A stretch of DNA of 64,000 bases from AP-15 sp963846635 (GCA_963846635.1 CAWJXM010000003.1:310001-374000), one strand, 5' to 3'; shown: positions 16,154-25,558, counted from the stretch's first letter. Translations and numbers: made by a program. Notes: generated by a model not told the origin, from the letters alone.

Positions 16154-17092
16154 ATGAAATCGCATGTGTTGCTGATCGAACCGATGATGCCCGAGGTGGA
16201 GGCGCAGCTCGATGCCGCCTACTGTGTGCACCGCCTGTTTGCGGCCTACGACCGCGCGGCGCTGATCGCCGCAATCGGCTCTTCCGTACGCGCGATCGTT
16301 ACCGGCGGCGCGCATGGCGCCAGCAACGAGATTGTCGATGCGTTGCCGCAGCTGGAGATCATCGTCATCAACGGCATCGGCACCGACGCGGTCGATTTGG
16401 AGCGTGCCCGCGCGCGCTCGGTTCGGGTTACGACGACCCCGGATGTGCTGACCGAGGATGTCGCCGACTTGGCGCTAGGGCTGATGCTGGCAACTTCGAG
16501 ACGGATCTGCGTCGCCGACCACTTTGTGCGGTCAGGAGGTTGGCTGCATAAACACCTGTCGCTGGCTGCGAAGGTGAGCGGCAAGCGGTTGGGCATTTTC
16601 GGCCTTGGCCACGTGGGCCGTGCCGTGGCGCGCCGGGCAGAAGGGTTCGGTATCCAGATCGCCTATTGCGACCGTGATCCGGTCGCGGACGCCGCTTACC
16701 GCTTCCAGCCGGATCTTGAGCAATTGGCCAAAGACTCGGATTTTCTGGTAATCGCGGCGAGCGGCGGTCCGGCGACGCGCGGTCTCGTCACCCGGCCCGT
16801 GTTGGACGCACTCGGCCCCGCCGGCATCCTGATCAATGTCGCGCGAGGCAGCGTCGTCGACGAGCCCGCGCTGGTTGCCGCGCTCGCCGACGGGCGTCTG
16901 GGTGGGGCGGGCCTGGACGTATTTGCGCACGAGCCCGAGGTTCCAAAGGCGCTTTGGGACATGGACAATGTCGTGCTCCAGCCGCATCAGGCGAGCGCGA
17001 CGGTCGAGACGCGCCGGGCCATGGCTGACCTCGTCCTCGCCAATCTCGCCGACCACTTCGCGGGTCGAGAACCGGTGACGCCGGTCGTTTGA
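16154..17092 (+). CDS. D-isomer-specific 2-hydroxyacid dehydrogenase (hydroxypyruvate/glyoxylate reductase type)
   Basis: 312 residues. The NAD(P)-binding motif GKRLGIFGLGHVGRAVARRA is at about residues 143-162. The catalytic residues are visible as Arg in NVARGSVVDEPAL, Glu in GLDVFAHEPEVP and His in NVVLQPHQASAT. N-terminal signature: VTGGAHGASNEIVDALPQLEIIVINGIGTD. These enzymes reduce 2-oxo acids such as glyoxylate or hydroxypyruvate. GGAGG lies seven bases upstream of the ATG. It stands alone; the nearest IS remnant is 260 bp downstream. Cofactor preference cannot be fixed with confidence, though the segment after GxGxxG (YCDRDP) with Asp favours NADH. Confidence 0.92.
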   Translation: MKSHVLLIEPMMPEVEAQLDAAYCVHRLFAAYDRAALIAAIGSSVRAIVTGGAHGASNEIVDALPQLEIIVINGIGTDAVDLERARARSVRVTTTPDVLTEDVADLALGLMLATSRRICVADHFVRSGGWLHKHLSLAAKVSGKRLGIFGLGHVGRAVARRAEGFGIQIAYCDRDPVADAAYRFQPDLEQLAKDSDFLVIAASGGPATRGLVTRPVLDALGPAGILINVARGSVVDEPALVAALADGRLGGAGLDVFAHEPEVPKALWDMDNVVLQPHQASATVETRRAMADLVLANLADHFAGREPVTPVV

Positions 17093-17353
17093 ACAGTCGC
17101 TCCCTGACCGGGACACCCCCCGCTTTTCTCCCGGGTGACTCCTCTGCCATGAACTAATGGATCAAATCTGACGCTTGGTACCCGTGCCGGGGGTCGGCTC
17201 GGGGTGGATCCGGACATCTCCTGGAAGTTGCGCAACGCTTGGTCACGTCGCGCTCACCGGCTCCGGTGCGCCTCGATCGGTTTGACGAACGACTTGGCTG
17301 AACAATCCTGACGGTTGATTTACGAGGGCTCCGCCAGTCATGACCGCAGATTT

Positions 17354-17981
17354 AACCGAACTTCGCCGATTGGGCGGGTCGATATGACCTAGATGGTTGT
17401 TTTTTTAGTGAGCCGCCCAGCAAAGGTCGGCACTACAGCGGGGTGCTTGGCGGGCTCGGCACGGTGGTGATTTTGGGCTTCGGCTGATCGGGCAGGAGGA
17501 ATTTGAGCTTGTGGATCAGGAGCGCGAGTTCGGGCTCGGGCTCGGTGTAGCGGGTCAGCAGCAGTTCGCGGCCGTCGGTCGTCGGGACGTGCAGATCGAT
17601 CATCTGCGCGGCGGCAAACTTTTCGATGGCGCTGCGCGGGGTCAGTCCGGGTGCCAAGGCGTGGAGGCGGCGGCCAAGCGTGACGTGGAGGCAATAGGCG
17701 AGGAAGGCGATGAAGATATGCGCCTCGATGCGCGTCTGGTCCTGGTGAAAGATCGGGCGGATGGCGAGGTCGCCTTTAAGATTGCGGAAGGCTTCTTCGA
17801 CGCTGACGAGCTGGAGGTACAGACCCCATAGCCGCGCCGGATCGTCGTCGGTGAGATTGGTGCGCAACAGATAGCGCCCTTCGCGCCGCCGCGCCTGGCG
17901 CAGCTTGTCGCGATCGAGACGGCAGCTGAAGGTGGCGCTGTCTTTGGCCACCGCGATGGCGAGCAGACGCCAGGCCATCCG
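17354..17981 (-). mobile_element. IS1634-family element, 3' half (copy A)
   Basis: The end sequence ACCGAACTTCGCCGATTGGG at 17355 is a degenerate form of the IS1634 terminal repeat seen intact at 43379. It holds the last third of the transposase (17433-17978). The internal end motif GTAGTGCCGACC matches copy C at 50.65 kb and differs from copy B, which has GTAGTGAAGACC. Copies A and C could therefore be the two halves of one element. The fragment is cut at 17981 by the terminal repeat of an IS481 fragment. Confidence 0.75.
17433..17978 (-). pseudogene. IS1634-family (IS4 superfamily DDE) transposase, C-terminal fragment
   Basis: About 180 codons starting at AWRLLAIAVAKDS, followed by RREGRYLLRTNLTDDDPARLW, QLVSVEEAFRNLKGDLAIRPIFHQ, RIEAHIFIAFLAYCL and QMIDLHVPTTDGRELLLTRYT. 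This is the C-terminal DDE-E region (YREK-like block with the catalytic Glu in VEEAFRNLK). The first 400 or so codons are missing. The protein is close to the intact-type copy at 43.5-47.5 kb but clearly a different variant. Confidence 0.85.
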
Positions 17982-18193
17982 TGTGATAGCTTGAACTTAA
18001 TCTGACATTCGTTGTTGGTTTCCGAAACGGAGCCGGAGGGCGGGGCGCGGTTCTCACCTGAAGCTGGGACCGCGACCCGCCCTTCGGCGGGACGGAGACA
18101 CGAGATGACCCAGGAGCAGAAGATTATCCGGGCAAAGGTCGGACTGCTGGAGCTGGCCAAGCAGCTCGGCAACAGCCTGCCCCAGCGAAGGCC
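17982..18193 (+). mobile_element. IS481-family element, 5' end fragment (left copy), broken at repeat A
   Basis: Starts with the terminal repeat TGTGATAGCTTGAACTTAAT at 17982. A transposase start at 18105 reads MTQEQKIIRAKVGLLELAKQ followed by LGN, the IS481 N-terminal helix. After LGN the family sequence stops and repeat A begins (AGCCTGCCCC at 18174), immediately followed by the IS4-family element. A near-identical fragment lies in opposite orientation on the other side of the IS4-family copy. Confidence 0.8.
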
Positions 18194-18299
18194 CTAGGGG
18201 ATGCACACATTTCTCAGCTCCCATCCCGTAGCGAGGGCGCGAAAGTATTCCAGGCCATGCTTGAAGGTGATGGGACCTGGCGGCCGGGAGGAGCAATAG

Positions 18300-18320
18300 C
18301 CTCCTGAGCTTGTCGAAGGG
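18300..18320 (-). repeat. Repeat B inside IS4-family transposase (copy 1, distal site)
   Basis: On the minus strand the unit reads CCCTTCGACAAGCTCAGGAG followed by G, giving the peptide PFDKLRR. It splits IIARLGGW from the conserved SSRPPGPITFKHGL C-terminus. Matching units occur at 51217-51237 and 55192-55212 in copies 2 and 3 and at 52802-52822 in an IS1634 gene. Confidence 0.85.
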
Positions 18321-19008
18321 CCAGCCGCCCAGACGCGCGATGATCCAGGCGGCCCAGGCGCGGCCGCGCCGGGTGTGAGGATTTTTCTGCTTTGCGGTTT
18401 TGCCCTCGACCTGCGCGTTGACGGCTTCCAGGGCCGCCATCTCCTCTTGTGTGAAGGCCAGGCTGGCCGGTTCGGCGCGGCGCCGGTCACGAGCCTGCAC
18501 CAGCTGGAGGATGAGGGCGGCGGCTTTGGTGGCAATCGTCGCGCGCTTCAGCAGCCGCTCGGCGCTGGCAATCTGACTGTCTTCGAGCTGCAGCCCCTGC
18601 TTCTTCAGAATGCGAAAGAGCTGCTCGATGATCCAGCGCAGCTTGTACCAGGCGACGATTTGCCAAGCCGCGTCTACGCTCGTGACGTCATGGGTGGTGA
18701 GCCGCCGCCAGTGCAGCGGCTCGCCGCCGGCCGGTGGGTCGTGTTCGGCGACCTCGACGAGAGTGAGGCGCACGCTTGGCAGGAGATCGCGAGCGCTGCC
18801 CCGCGGGCGGTTGAGAACGACCGTGCCAAAGCGCCGCGTCAGACGCGCCGTGCGGCCCGGCGCGTGCGGCCCGCGCCGGGGCCGCACGATCGTGCGCGTG
18901 TCGGCCGCTTGAAAATTGGCCCCGGTCGCGGACAGCCCGGCGCCATTGGCCCGGCGACGGTCCTGCATGACGCGCGTCAGAATATGAAAGTTTGGCGCGG
19001 GCACCGTC

Positions 19009-19032
19009 GCCCTCCTGAGCTTGTCAAAGGGC
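19009..19032 (-). repeat. Repeat B variant inside IS4-family transposase (copy 1, proximal site)
   Basis: A 24-bp unit beginning GCCCTTTGACAAGCTCAGGA and closing with GGGC, so GCCC/GGGC form its ends. It splits the DRESDLYA segment from FHILTRVMQDRR and shifts the frame. Same unit at 51926-51949 and 54480-54503. Confidence 0.85.
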
Positions 19033-19739
19033 GGCATAGAGGTCGCTCTCGCGATCGGCAATCACCGTCACCATCGTCGCCGCGGCCAGCACTTCCTTGG
19101 CACGCCCGACGGTGGGGAGCCCGCGTTCCGACGCCTTGGCGGCCAAGGCCCGCCGGTTGGGCGTCACCGTCACAGGCCCGGAGCGCGTCCACACCCGCCC
19201 GCCGACCAGCCCCAGGCAGCTGCCGGTGGCCGCATCCAGCGCCAGCATGGCATGCCCCAGCAAGCCATGGATGGTGCCGTGGCCAACCTCGCCCCGGCCA
19301 CGCCGGCGCCCCGCGGTCGTGCGGAAATGAACCGCGCTGGTATCCTGGATCGCCAGAACAGGCCGGCGTGTCGCCGCACGAGCGGTCTGTGCGCCCCAAC
19401 CGTCCAGCAGCGCCGCAACCGTCACGTTCGGATTGGCGAGAAACCGGCCATAGCGGACGAGGTGCGCGCGGCACCCACCGGCCAGCCGGCGCACGCAGAC
19501 CGTGGCATGCGCAACCATACGTTCCAGCAACGCAGCCCCCCTTTATCGCGGCGGCGATCCCCGAACCAGCCAACCGACCACTCCATCTCCTCCAGGGCGA
19601 TACTCTCCATAGTGCGCCTCCCGATAGTGCGCCTCCCGGATGCCTAAATGCCGTGCACGGCAGCATACCCCGGCGCGCGTCGGGAAGCCTCCCGTCAGCA
19701 GGAGCCAATCTGGCGCGCCCAGATGTGTGCATCCCCTAG

Positions 19740-19951
19740 AGCTTTCGCCGGGGCAGGCTGTTGCCGAGCTGCTTGGCCAGCTCCAGCAGTCCGACCTTTG
19801 CCCGGATAATCTTCTGCTCCTGGGTCATCTCGTGTCTCCGTCCCGCCGAAGGGCGGGTCGCGGTCCCAGCTTCAGGTGAGAACCGCGCCCCGCCCTCCGG
19901 CTCCGTTTCGGAAACCAACAACGAATGTCAGATTAAGTTCAAGCTATCACA
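19740..19951 (-). mobile_element. IS481-family element, 5' end fragment (right copy), broken at repeat A
   Basis: Mirror image of the fragment at 17982-18193. The transposase start is at 19828 (MTQEQKIIRAKVGLLELAKQ), broken after LGN by repeat A (19740-19759), with the terminal repeat ending at 19951. It directly abuts the 3' part of an IS982 element, so this IS481 was inserted in IS982 in antisense orientation. Its missing 3' half matches the IS481 piece at 55319-56037. Confidence 0.8.
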
Positions 19952-20800
19952 GATGACTTCTGCAAGCTGTTCGCAGACTGGGAAGCGCACCGGCTGCTCC
20001 CGTCGGAGCAGACCCGGCAGCGCCCAGGCAAGCTGTCGCGCGTCGCGATGCTGTTCATTGTGGTGCTGTTTCACCTCTCGCCGTTCAAGCACTTCAAGGC
20101 ATTCTACTGCTACGGGATCGGCCAGCAGTATCGCGCCTGCTTTGGCGATCTGCCGCACTATGACCGTTTTGTCAGCCTGATGCCGCGGCTGTTCGCCCCT
20201 CTGATGGTGCTGCTGCACAGCCTCAGCGGCGAGCCGAGCGGCGTCTACTTCGCTGATTCCACCAAGCTCGCCGTCTGCCACAATCGCCGCATTCACCGCC
20301 ATAGGGTGTTCGAGGGCCTCGCCGCACGCGGCAAGACCAGCATGGGCTGGTTCTACGGCCTCAAGCTGCACTTCGTGATCAACCACAAAGGCCAAATCAT
20401 GGCGCTGAAAATCACCCCCGGCAACACCGCCGACAGCACCGTGCGCGACGAGATGACCCAGCACCTGGCCGGCACCCTTTATGCCGACAAGGGCTACATC
20501 GGCCAGGAACTCTTCAGCAAACTCTGGCAGCGGGGCTTGCATCTCATCACCAGCATCCGGCGCAACATGCGGAACGATCTCATGCCGCTGGCCGACAAGA
20601 TCATGTTGCGCAAGCGCGTCCTCATCGAGACCGTACTCGAACTCTGAAATCCGAAATGGGGCTTGAGCATTCACGCCACAGGTCGGTGATCAACGCCATG
20701 GTCCATGTCCTGTCCTGCCTCGTCGCCTACGCTTTCAGGCCGGCAAGCCTTCCATCTCGCTCACAAGTCAACGCCTCGAGGCGTATCCGTAGTTGGGGTT
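19952..20800 (+). mobile_element. IS982-family element, 3' part (copy A), frameshifted transposase
   Basis: Carries the IS982 transposase from codon DDFCKLFADWEAHRLLPSEQ onward, including FADSTKLAVCHNRRIHRHRVFEGLAARGKTSMGW, NTADSTVRDEM and LYADKGYIGQELF. The frame stops at VLEL because one base is missing relative to the intact copy at 45129-46022 (GAACTC against GATACTC); EMGLEHSRHRSVINAM is found in another frame. The terminal repeat TATCCGTAGTTGGGGTT ends at 20800. The 5' end is absent here and matches the remnant at 56038-56170. Confidence 0.88.
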
Positions 20801-20901
20801 ACAGTAAATCCGATGACGATTTTTTGTCTCATCCCGATAGGGATCGACGCACTTCCGCCCTAAGTTAAGCCTCAAAAAATTAGACATTCGCCGCAGGCGC
20901 C

Positions 20902-20915
20902 TTGATCTGAATCAA
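20902..20915. promoter_or_regulatory. Perfect FixK/FNR-type box, orphaned beside IS982
   Basis: TTGATCTGAATCAA fits TTGAT-N4-ATCAA perfectly. The gene to its right (21051-23015) converges on it, and the left side is the IS982 end 101 bp away. Whatever it controlled was probably lost or displaced by the IS insertion. Confidence 0.65.
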
Positions 20916-21050
20916 AAAGCTACGTTTGTACCTTCGGCGCTCTCTGAAGCATATCGATTAGTCGGCACATTCACTGAGCTGGCGATGATCACAAATTGGG
21001 CCCTTGGACAATAGCGGTGGGCAATCGATGGGCAGCGCCAATCGCCACTT

Positions 21051-23015
21051 TCAAGCGAACATGACCTCGCTCATCACGTGATCGCGCAGAATAAGGCTGG
21101 CTCGCAACAACGCATCGGCGGCTGCTTCGAGATGATCGGCGATGCCGCTCAAAAGGTGGAGGTGGCGGCAATCGGTGTCCGAGCCGACAAGGGCTACGGT
21201 TACGGCTCGCTCTTGCTCGTCGGTCTGGTGCTCGATCGTAACCATCCGGTCGATCGCCTCAAGAAAGCGCTGCATATTTTCCCGTTCGCCGCCACGATGA
21301 ACATGTTGCGCCGCGGCAATCGCGCGCTGATACACCCGGGCGCCCTCGGCAAGGCAATCGGAGAGCGCAAGCAGCGCAGCCGGTAGCTCCGGGGGACCGG
21401 CGCACCCGAACAGCAGCCCGGCAAGAAACGCGGATTCTTCGAGGTCGTCGGCCGCGTCATCGGCGACCTCCAGTATCCGGCAAAAGATATCCATTCCCGG
21501 TATCCGCCGCATGGTGAGCCGGGTCTCTCGCACGATCTCATCGGCGCGGCTTTCAGCCAGCTTGGCTTGTGATGCGTTCCGTGCCAGTGCGTCTTTGGCT
21601 CCGCCGGTTTCCTGGCGCAAGGCGCCGCACAACCTGCCGGCGAGCTGAACGATGATCCCGGCATGACTGTTGATATCGCTCAGTAGGCGCTGCTCCGCCG
21701 ATCGAAAGTGGTTGAACAGCTCGGCCCGCACCTGGTCGCGAATTAGTGCGAGCGATTGTCCTTTGAGCAGACCGGCGGCGGTCGTTTGCAGCACGAAGCA
21801 AAGATAGTCTTGCGCGGCCTCATTTCCGATCATTTCATGCAGCGGCTCACCGTAACGCAGTGGCGTCTTGACCGCCTGTTCGAGCGCGTCATAGATGAGC
21901 CGCTCGCCACCTAGCATCAAAAAACCGCGATGCCCGAACTCGTGATCGGCGGCCCAGCGTAGAATCTTCACTGCGGCGTTATTGGGAACAAGTAGGCGTA
22001 GTCGTTTCCGGGCGCGGTTCCAATCAATCAGAAACACCAGACGCGATCCGAGCCGCTCAAAGAACTTGTTCAATGCGGCAGCGTCGGGGGTGGTAAAATG
22101 CCCACGTGCCACATAGAACAGATCGTCCTTTTCAATCGCCATTGCTTGATGCGATTGCACTTCGTCCCACTGTGTCCCGGTGCCGTCGAGCAAGCTTTGA
22201 AAAAAGCGGAGCCGCTGCGCGTGGATGTCGGTATGGGTGAATACAACATCCATTTGTGACACGCGGATCACCAGTACATGCGCCGCGGTCGTGCCGAGAT
22301 CGTTCTGAATGAGCAGGGCGCCGCCGGCGCGGGCGGCTGTCGTCACCAGACCCGGGTGATCGAATTTCAGCGGCGCGGTTTTATTGACACCCCACATGAA
22401 TGTGGCAATCAGCGGCCGATCCGCCTCTAACACCCCGTAAGCCTTGGCGCCATCGATCTCTTCGGTCGATATTTCCGCCTGCAGCCGGTTCAACTCCTTA
22501 TGCAGATCCATAATCAGCAGGTGAAAACCGTCGCCCGCTGCCGGCCGACCCGACGTCATTGCCGCGATCGCGTCACCACTGATCATGTCGTCAGCGAGCG
22601 CCGGCCGAGCGCGTATCAGTTGATCGAGGCGCCGGCGATACTCATCGTGGAGTGCCGTTGCCGCTTGTGAGCTGCTCGCGACTAGGGCCAAAGGGGCGAG
22701 CATCGCTCTGATTGCGTCGTCGAGCACGCCAACTAGCCGCCCGGCGCCGGGAATGCGGTAATAGCCATGCCCATCGGCGATGCTCTCAGCGACGCTGCGA
22801 TCGAGGGCGGTATCGGCAATTCCGCACGCTTCACGCTCCGATTTCAACGTCGGTGCGGCTGCCTCCTGCGGGTTGTCGGCGGTATTGGCTGCCATTTGCA
22901 GCAGACTCAGCACATACTTCGCTCGCTCGTTGGCAGTGATCGCTTCGTCCAGCAGCGCCGGGAGGACAAGGGCTTTGTCGCCCAGAAAATCAACGATTTG
23001 CGTTTTGCGGGTCAT
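21051..23015 (-). CDS. Large protein with C-terminal PhoU/DUF47-like helical domain
   Basis: 654 residues. It begins MTRKTQIVDFLGDKALVLPA, then LLDEAITANERAKYVLSLLQ. The last 100 residues (IEHQTDEQERAVTVALVGSDTDCRHLHLLSGIADHLEAAADALLRASLILRDHVM) resemble the three-helix PhoU/DUF47 'phosphate transport regulator' fold with its E-x3-D metal-ligand pattern. The central region (YVARGHFTTPDAAALNKFFERLGSRLVFLIDWNRARKRLR) is of unknown type. The start at 23015 has GAGG upstream. A near-consensus FixK/FNR box lies 288 bp upstream, and the neighbours are stress proteins. A role in stress physiology is inference. Confidence 0.68.
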   Translation of the reverse strand: MTRKTQIVDFLGDKALVLPALLDEAITANERAKYVLSLLQMAANTADNPQEAAAPTLKSEREACGIADTALDRSVAESIADGHGYYRIPGAGRLVGVLDDAIRAMLAPLALVASSSQAATALHDEYRRRLDQLIRARPALADDMISGDAIAAMTSGRPAAGDGFHLLIMDLHKELNRLQAEISTEEIDGAKAYGVLEADRPLIATFMWGVNKTAPLKFDHPGLVTTAARAGGALLIQNDLGTTAAHVLVIRVSQMDVVFTHTDIHAQRLRFFQSLLDGTGTQWDEVQSHQAMAIEKDDLFYVARGHFTTPDAAALNKFFERLGSRLVFLIDWNRARKRLRLLVPNNAAVKILRWAADHEFGHRGFLMLGGERLIYDALEQAVKTPLRYGEPLHEMIGNEAAQDYLCFVLQTTAAGLLKGQSLALIRDQVRAELFNHFRSAEQRLLSDINSHAGIIVQLAGRLCGALRQETGGAKDALARNASQAKLAESRADEIVRETRLTMRRIPGMDIFCRILEVADDAADDLEESAFLAGLLFGCAGPPELPAALLALSDCLAEGARVYQRAIAAAQHVHRGGERENMQRFLEAIDRMVTIEHQTDEQERAVTVALVGSDTDCRHLHLLSGIADHLEAAADALLRASLILRDHVMSEVMFA

Positions 23016-23186
23016 GTTCCTCACCTGATGCCTCAATGGTTGGACCCGGGCACTCGGGGCCGGCTGGATTTCCGAAGGGGCGCCAAGCACATACCATTCG
23101 CCGCGGTCACCCGTTCGGCTCGGATATTTCGAACGTGCTGCAAGGCGCCCCTTTCGAGCATGGTCTCTTCGCCGAGCGATGAGCAT

Positions 23187-23519
23187 GACACCAATGCTGC
23201 AAGGGCGACGATGCGGGCGGCAAAACAGAAGCGACTAGCGGCTCATCGCCCGTCCTGCAACAACGGCAATGGCGGTAATAAGCGCGTTTTGGCTAGAAAA
23301 GGGTTGAGCTGGATCAATCCCGCGATCAAAACTCCAGAGAAGGGTCACTGTCACTTGAAAGCGGCAGAACGTCGGGCCAGGCAGGGACAGCGGGCAAATT
23401 GTCGCTCGGGCCAACCCAGGTCAGCCTTCGTATGCTGCGATACTCGCCAGGGTAGGGCACTCCTTTCGCATTTCGGTTTTGATCAACACCGAGGCATTGG
23501 CTTTTGACAACCGATATTC
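23187..23519. other. Intergenic region with a near-consensus FixK/FNR box
   Basis: No gene recognised. TTGAGCTGGATCAA at 23304-23317 fits the FixK/FNR box with one mismatch, oriented to serve the large PhoU-like gene. TTTTGATCAA at about 23475 is a shorter dyad. Confidence 0.5.
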
Positions 23520-23835
23520 GTGGGGTTCATCTTGTAATTCATGCGCCTTCGCGTATTCCTGGCTGGAAGTGGCGCTTGTCTCCAGATTGATGATCCGCGC
23601 TTGCGGGTTTTGCCCGGTCTAACGCGGCGAGGGCGTCATCCCAGACATAGGAGAAATCAACCGGTCTCGGGATCGCGCCATTTGGCTGCTCGGCAAACAC
23701 CACGTAGTCTTCTGCCTTTCCGGACGTCGTTTTCATGAAGGCTGGCCTCGCCGAGATGAGGCAAAACCTGGGCGATGCCGCGACCGAGCATGACGTCGCC
23801 GTGCAGAACAAGGAGGTGATCCCGGTCATTGGAAC
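23520..23835 (-). pseudogene. CapA-type (poly-gamma-glutamate synthesis) protein remnant
   Basis: Minus-strand pieces in three frames spell LLVLHGDVMLGRGIAQVLPH, FAEQPNGAIPRPVDFSYVWDDALAALD, then RIINLETSATSSQEYAKAHE. These are the N-terminal metallophosphatase-like motifs of CapA family proteins (GDVMLGR and NLE). Frameshifts join the pieces, and homology stops after about 100 residues. The rest of the 350-residue family is absent. Confidence 0.7.
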
Positions 23836-24181
23836 GCAGTTGCCCATAGGACCTGAAACGTCGCCACCGCGGCACGGCTTGTTGGGCTTCAACGATAAAC
23901 AAGGACGGGGATTTTCGAATGTGTCAGCACCTTTACTGTCTCGCTGCCGAGGACGACCGCTGAGACGCCGTGGCGCCCGTGCGAGGCCATCACGATCAAA
24001 TCGCATCCTCTTGCCGCAGCCGCATCGATGATGGCTTGGTATACGTGTTCGTGCTCGATATGTAGCGTGTTGCAAGCGACACCAGCGCGCTCCGTTGCAG
24101 CCAAAACGACATCAAGCGCCTTCTCGGCGACAGCGTCTGCATGCCTTTTATATTCGTTGCGCGTGTATTCGATCTGGCTCA

Positions 24182-25219
24182 AAGGCTTCTCCCCCTGCGT
24201 CCGGTGACACAATTCGTGGTGGCGGAATGCGCGAAGTTGGTATAGAACAAATAACGAACATAAGCTGCTGCAGAGGCCGCCATGACCGACGTCCCGGGCT
24301 CCCTGATCGCATTCCAACAGCATTTCCCGGATGAGGCGGCCTGTGCCGCGTACCTGGCCGCGGTGCGCTGGCCGCATGGTTTTGTCTGTCCCCGCTGCGG
24401 CCACAGCAAAGCTTGGCTCTTGCAGACCAAGGCCTGGACTTACGAATGCGCCGGCTGCCGCAAGCAGACCTCGGTGACCGCTGGGACGATCCTGCACGGC
24501 TCCAAGCTACCGCTGACCCTGTGGTTCTGGGCCGCTTATCTGATGGCGACGCATTCCAACGGGATCTCCGCCCTGCAATTACAACATCAGCTCGCCTTGG
24601 GCTCCTATAAGACGGCTTGGCTGCTCTGCGCCAAGCTGCGCGCCAGCATGGTGGCGCCCGAGCGCAACCCGCTATACGGCCTTGTCGAAGTCGATGAGAC
24701 CGAGATCGCCTGCCGCAGCACGAATGATCCGCCCGCCGGCGGTGGGGGGCGCAGTCATCACGGCAAAATCCTCGTCGTCGGGGCGGTCGAAGGGCAAGAC
24801 GGCGGGGCCGGTCCCGGCCGTATCCGCCTTCAAGAGGTGCTCGATTACTCGGCTGCCAGCCTGCATCCCGTCCTGGCTACCAATCTCGCCCCCGGTGCTA
24901 CCGCCAAGACCGACGGCTGGTCTGGCTATCCGGGCGCTCCGGGCGTTCACCACGATCCTCATACGGTCGGCAAGATGGCTGCTCATATCGTGCTACCCTG
25001 GACCCACCGCGTCTTTTCCAATCTCAAAACCTGGGCGCTGGGTGTCTATCACGGCCTGCGCCGCGAGCACCGCCAGTCCTACCTCGACGAATTCGTTTTC
25101 CGCTTCAATCGCCGCCATCACCGCCACGCTAGTTTCCGCTCCTTACTCGGCATCGCCGCCGGTCATGCGCCCTTCACCTACAAGATGTTGGTCGCACCGG
25201 AAGCAATGACATAAGCCTT
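24182..25219 (+). mobile_element. IS1595-family (ISXO2-like) element, complete
   Basis: 1,038 bp flanked by the direct 8-bp duplication CTGGCTCA (24174-24181 and 25220-25227), the size expected for IS1595. The ends are imperfect inverted repeats (AAGGCTT outermost, then a matching TGCNTCCGGTG block). It carries one intact transposase and lies inside the uspA gene. Confidence 0.9.
24282..25214 (+). CDS. IS1595-family (ISXO2-like) transposase
   Basis: 310 residues. It has an N-terminal zinc-ribbon (FVCPRCGHSKAW, then YECAGCRKQTSVTAGTI) followed by the ISXO2-like DDE/DDN domain: LYGLVEVDETEIACR (first Asp), AKTDGWSGYPGAPGVHHDPHT (second Asp), HRVFSNLKTWALGVYHGLRREHRQSYLDEFVFRFNRR (final acidic/Asn region). 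The frame is uninterrupted and the element has intact ends and a target duplication, so it may still be active. The stop codon falls five bases before the right end. Confidence 0.93.
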   Translation: MTDVPGSLIAFQQHFPDEAACAAYLAAVRWPHGFVCPRCGHSKAWLLQTKAWTYECAGCRKQTSVTAGTILHGSKLPLTLWFWAAYLMATHSNGISALQLQHQLALGSYKTAWLLCAKLRASMVAPERNPLYGLVEVDETEIACRSTNDPPAGGGGRSHHGKILVVGAVEGQDGGAGPGRIRLQEVLDYSAASLHPVLATNLAPGATAKTDGWSGYPGAPGVHHDPHTVGKMAAHIVLPWTHRVFSNLKTWALGVYHGLRREHRQSYLDEFVFRFNRRHHRHASFRSLLGIAAGHAPFTYKMLVAPEAMT

Positions 25220-25498
25220 CTGGCTCAATGCCACAGAAAACAAATGGAATGGTTCCGTGACTGTCACCGCAGTAATTATAGCACCGTTCTCCTTGGCCAA
25301 AAGGACGCCATATTCGACAGCTTTGTTGGCGAGCTCGGATCCATCCATCGGGATCAGAATATTCTTGTACAAGGTCGTCCTCCTCTCGCTGTATTTGTGA
25401 TGTGGGCAAGATCGCAAAGTACTTTGGCGAAACGGCCCGCATCTTTTCCCCGGATTTCTTGAAGCCAATCACGCTAAGGCACGCGCGGGCGGACGACG

Positions 25499-25512
25499 TT
25501 GATGTGGATCAA
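25499..25512. promoter_or_regulatory. Perfect FixK/FNR box between uspA and the BON gene
   Basis: TTGATGTGGATCAA is a perfect TTGAT-N4-ATCAA site. It lies in the divergent intergenic region, 127 bp from the uspA start and 104 bp from the BON start, so it could serve uspA. Confidence 0.7.
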
Positions 25513-25544
25513 TTCTGAGTGGGCGCATCCGGGAACGGCCGCTA

Positions 25545-25558
25545 CTGATTTGGATCAA
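25545..25558. promoter_or_regulatory. FixK/FNR box upstream of the BON gene
   Basis: CTGATTTGGATCAA matches the consensus with one mismatch. It ends 57 bp before the BON gene start, the same spacing as the boxes before 26614 and ppsA. Confidence 0.68.

Larger units (their letters stand above)
18220..19610 (-). pseudogene. IS4-family (Tn5-like) DDE transposase, interrupted by two repeat-B insertions
   Basis: The pieces in order are MESIALEEMEWSVGWFGDRR, then (frame change near 19550) VAHATVCVRRLAGGCRAHLV, VLAIQDTSAVHFRTT (first Asp), TMVTVIADRESDLYA (second Asp). Then repeat B intervenes, followed by FHILTRVMQDRR, WQIVAWYKLRWIIEQLFRILKKQGLQLEDSQ (YREK motif with catalytic Glu), WAAWIIARLGGW, a second repeat B, and finally SSRPPGPITFKHGLEYF. 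All catalytic segments are recognisable, but the frame is broken at least three times, so this copy cannot code a full transposase. The same breaks occur in copies 2 and 3. Confidence 0.82.
18194..19739 (-). mobile_element. IS4-family element, copy 1 (1,546 bp)
   Basis: Bounded by CTAGGGGATGCACACAT and its reverse complement. Transposase frames run on the minus strand. The length is exactly that of copies 2 (51111) and 3 (53773), and only a few base differences are visible. The flanking 10-mers (AGCGAAGGCC left, AGCTTTCGCC right) are not a direct duplication, unlike copy 3, so this copy probably sits at a recombination junction. Both flanks are IS481 5' ends in inverted orientation. Confidence 0.88.
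23889..25372 (-). pseudogene. Universal stress protein gene interrupted by an ISXO2-like element
   Basis: The 5' piece (25372-25220) reads (TTG)YKNILIPMDGSELANKAVEY and PFHLFSVALSQ. The 3' piece (24173-23889) reads IEYTRNEYKRHADAVAEKAL, then DLIVMASHGRHGVSAVVLGSETVKVLTHSKIPVLVYR. Removing the IS and one copy of the 8-bp duplication CTGGCTCA joins them in frame as a 145-residue UspA protein with the ATP-binding signature G-x2-G-x9-G-(S/T). The start is probably TTG at 25372 with AGGAGG seven bases upstream. The clean duplication shows a recent, single-step inactivation. A perfect FixK/FNR box lies 127 bp upstream. Confidence 0.9.

Noticed and set aside
18375..19739. 454-codon frames antisense to each IS4-family copy
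   Set aside because: They are antisense to the interrupted transposase and Arg/Pro/His-rich; repeated three times only because the IS is.
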